Origin: Thermoplasmatota archaeon
GTDB lineage: Archaea > Thermoplasmatota > JAQUQK01
Reading direction: 5' to 3'
Assembly: GCA_028716125.1 (NCBI GenBank)
Contig: JAQUQK010000055.1
Span: 3,271 to 10,187 of the forward strand
DNA: 6,917 nucleotides
Shown here: positions 5,887 to 6,917 of the stretch, piece by piece
Layout of the letters: each line of letters starts with the position of its first letter
Position numbering within the stretch: the first letter of the stretch is position 1
The notes under the pieces: generated by a model
The model's database searches: none
The model's input: the letters and a program-made list of their open reading frames with translations, nothing else
Told to the model about the DNA's origin: nothing
Made by a program: the position numbers and the translations under genes

Positions 5887-6690
5887 TCACTCTGAAGAAT
5901 TGGCGCTTGATGACTTTTCGCCTGATTTTTCTTCCAATATCGACATTACGCCATATTTCCTGCGAATCGAATACGGTGGCCGGTATGCCACATATACAAG
6001 AATCGCCGAAAGCAGGTAGATCGCACGGTACACAGTTTCCCAGGCAAGCTCATCGGTCTTTCCTGCAATGAATGAAACAAAGCCGGAAACGAATATGAGC
6101 AAGAGGGACGTTGCAACCATCACCAGCCTGTATTTCTGCGTTGGCTTTTCCATCTTGCGGTAAAGCGAATAAAGGGCAATGCAAACTGAAATCTGCGGAA
6201 CCTCTATCGCGCCTATTATCAGCAGGGCAAGGTAGTCCGGCACCGGCTTTGCGTATGCGATGTTTCCCGGCTGGTTCAGGTAGAACGGCGCATCGTCCAG
6301 GGCGACGTATGGGCCGCTAGTTAGTATTACGGCAACTATTGCGATTATTATCGCCGCGTAGAATACAATTATTGGGATGCGCCACTTTTCATGCCCGGTG
6401 AACAGGAAAAGAGTGTAGTACAACAGGCAGAACGTAGCTATTGGGCCTATCGTCCAGTATATAGAATACATTGGGACGTTCAGCGCAGTTATGCCATAGT
6501 CGTACATCATGATGCGGATGAATATCTCAATTGCCTTTATCGCGCCAAGAAGAATCCACCAAACCCCGAAAAGATTCATCGGGCGGGAATACGACTCGCG
6601 CCTCTGCCTGCCGAGTATGAATATTCCAATGACTGCGAAAAAGCCTGCGGAGAATACGTCAAGAACTGTTGAAAGCGTGGTGTGTATCAT
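5887..6690 (-). CDS. Seven-helix membrane protein, putative receptor-like
   Basis: The 267-residue protein has seven probable membrane helices at about 5-26, 37-60, 71-98, 103-124, 150-175, 185-208 and 215-237. The N-terminus is probably outside, and a short basic-then-polar cytoplasmic tail (YRPPYSIRRKYG to SSSANSSE) follows the last helix. Positive residues RQRR after helix 1 and YRKMEKPTQKYR after helix 5 fit that topology. The layout resembles the seven-helix sensor regions found at the front of some microbial histidine kinases, but no kinase, GGDEF or other output domain is attached. The Roadblock gene 22 bases downstream could be a partner; this is inference. The ATG at 6690 is the first possible start after an in-frame TGA, with GGG about nine bases upstream. 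The end of the preceding gene is clearly related over the last helix and tail (YVAYxPPxxxRxK), so the locus has tandem paralogues. Function is unknown. Confidence 0.82.
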   Translation of the reverse strand: MIHTTLSTVLDVFSAGFFAVIGIFILGRQRRESYSRPMNLFGVWWILLGAIKAIEIFIRIMMYDYGITALNVPMYSIYWTIGPIATFCLLYYTLFLFTGHEKWRIPIIVFYAAIIIAIVAVILTSGPYVALDDAPFYLNQPGNIAYAKPVPDYLALLIIGAIEVPQISVCIALYSLYRKMEKPTQKYRLVMVATSLLLIFVSGFVSFIAGKTDELAWETVYRAIYLLSAILVYVAYRPPYSIRRKYGVMSILEEKSGEKSSSANSSE

Positions 6691-6725
6691 ACAATCTTGC
6701 CCTTTGGTGGATTGTCATCATTATT

Positions 6726-6917
6726 TTAAAGGTTGGTTTTCATCAGCGCCGTCCCCGCCGACTTTGCCCTTTTTTTCCGAACGAGCTTGGGCGGAAAATA
6801 TGCAACGTATCCTATAAGCGCCGCCTCAGCGGTTATTATCCTAACGGCTATGAATGAGATTCCCCCAAGCCCAAATGCATCCAGTATGAAACAGACGTAG
6901 AATATCAAAGCCGAAAT
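6726..6917 (-). CDS. Membrane protein related to the adjacent seven-helix protein, C-terminal part only
   Basis: The reading frame is open to the right edge of the window and ends at TAA, giving 63 visible residues. The TTG at 6908 is probably an internal leucine, because the frame stays open beyond it. The visible part holds one or two membrane helices (about ISALIFYVCFILDAF and ISFIAVRIITAEAALIGYVAY) and a basic tail FPPKLVRKKRAKSAG. An ungapped 28-residue comparison with helix 7 and tail of the downstream protein gives 11 identities, including the contiguous YVAY and the PP pair. It therefore looks like a paralogue arising from tandem duplication. It ends 35 bases before the next start, so the two could be co-transcribed. 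Nothing else of its sequence is available, and it carries no output domain at its C-terminus. Confidence 0.75.
   Translation of the reverse strand: MSALIFYVCFILDAFGLGGISFIAVRIITAEAALIGYVAYFPPKLVRKKRAKSAGTALMKTNL

Noticed and set aside
5862..5889. Fusion or frameshift between the seven-helix protein and the Roadblock protein
   Set aside because: The membrane protein ends at a clear TGA after a normal polar tail, and the two genes are in different frames with a 22-base gap and sensible separate domains.
6829..6845. gcgccgcctcagcgg as a second copy of the palindromic element
   Set aside because: Only a short imperfect stem within the coding sequence, without the second hairpin or flanking repeat.
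1..6917. tRNA, rRNA, CRISPR array, insertion sequence or replication origin
   Set aside because: No cloverleaf, repeated spacer array, transposase motif or clustered origin repeat was recognised; coding density leaves little room for them.

Overview
The window is archaeal chromosome. The firmest marker is an adjacent pair encoding both subunits of DNA topoisomerase VI (top6B then top6A). Archaeal-type Shine-Dalgarno motifs (GGTG-like) and frequent TTG starts agree with this. The phylum cannot be fixed from the sequence; a euryarchaeal or DPANN-type genome is a guess.

Layout: three genes read rightward from the left edge and five read leftward from the right edge, converging at about 1764-1798. 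Rightward: (1) the C-terminal 90 residues of a nucleotide-sugar dehydrogenase; (2) a complete non-hydrolysing UDP-GlcNAc 2-epimerase (wecB type); (3) a small cysteine-rich YkgJ-type protein of clearly lower GC. Genes 1 and 2 together would convert UDP-GlcNAc to UDP-ManNAc and then UDP-ManNAcA, a precursor for surface glycans. Leftward, in transcription order from the right edge: (8) the C-terminal end of a membrane protein, (7) a complete seven-helix membrane protein whose last helix and tail resemble the end of gene 8, (6) a Roadblock/LC7-domain protein, (5) top6B, (4b) top6A in tight translational coupling, and (4a) a small glycine-rich multi-helix membrane protein with Cys pairs at both ends.

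Most notable: an apparent 54-base in-frame insertion inside the dehydrogenase, made of two perfect tandem hairpins and bounded by a near-perfect 9-base direct repeat. It looks like a small palindromic element tolerated inside a protein-coding gene. Next is the cassette of two related membrane proteins plus a Roadblock protein, which looks like a receptor/signalling unit of unknown function directly upstream of topoisomerase VI. Three of the complete genes share the same initiation layout, a GGNG-N motif, four bases, then TTG; by the same rule the Roadblock gene could begin at a non-standard ATA.

No rRNA, tRNA, CRISPR array, transposase gene or replication origin was seen. No gene-free stretch exceeds about 100 bases.
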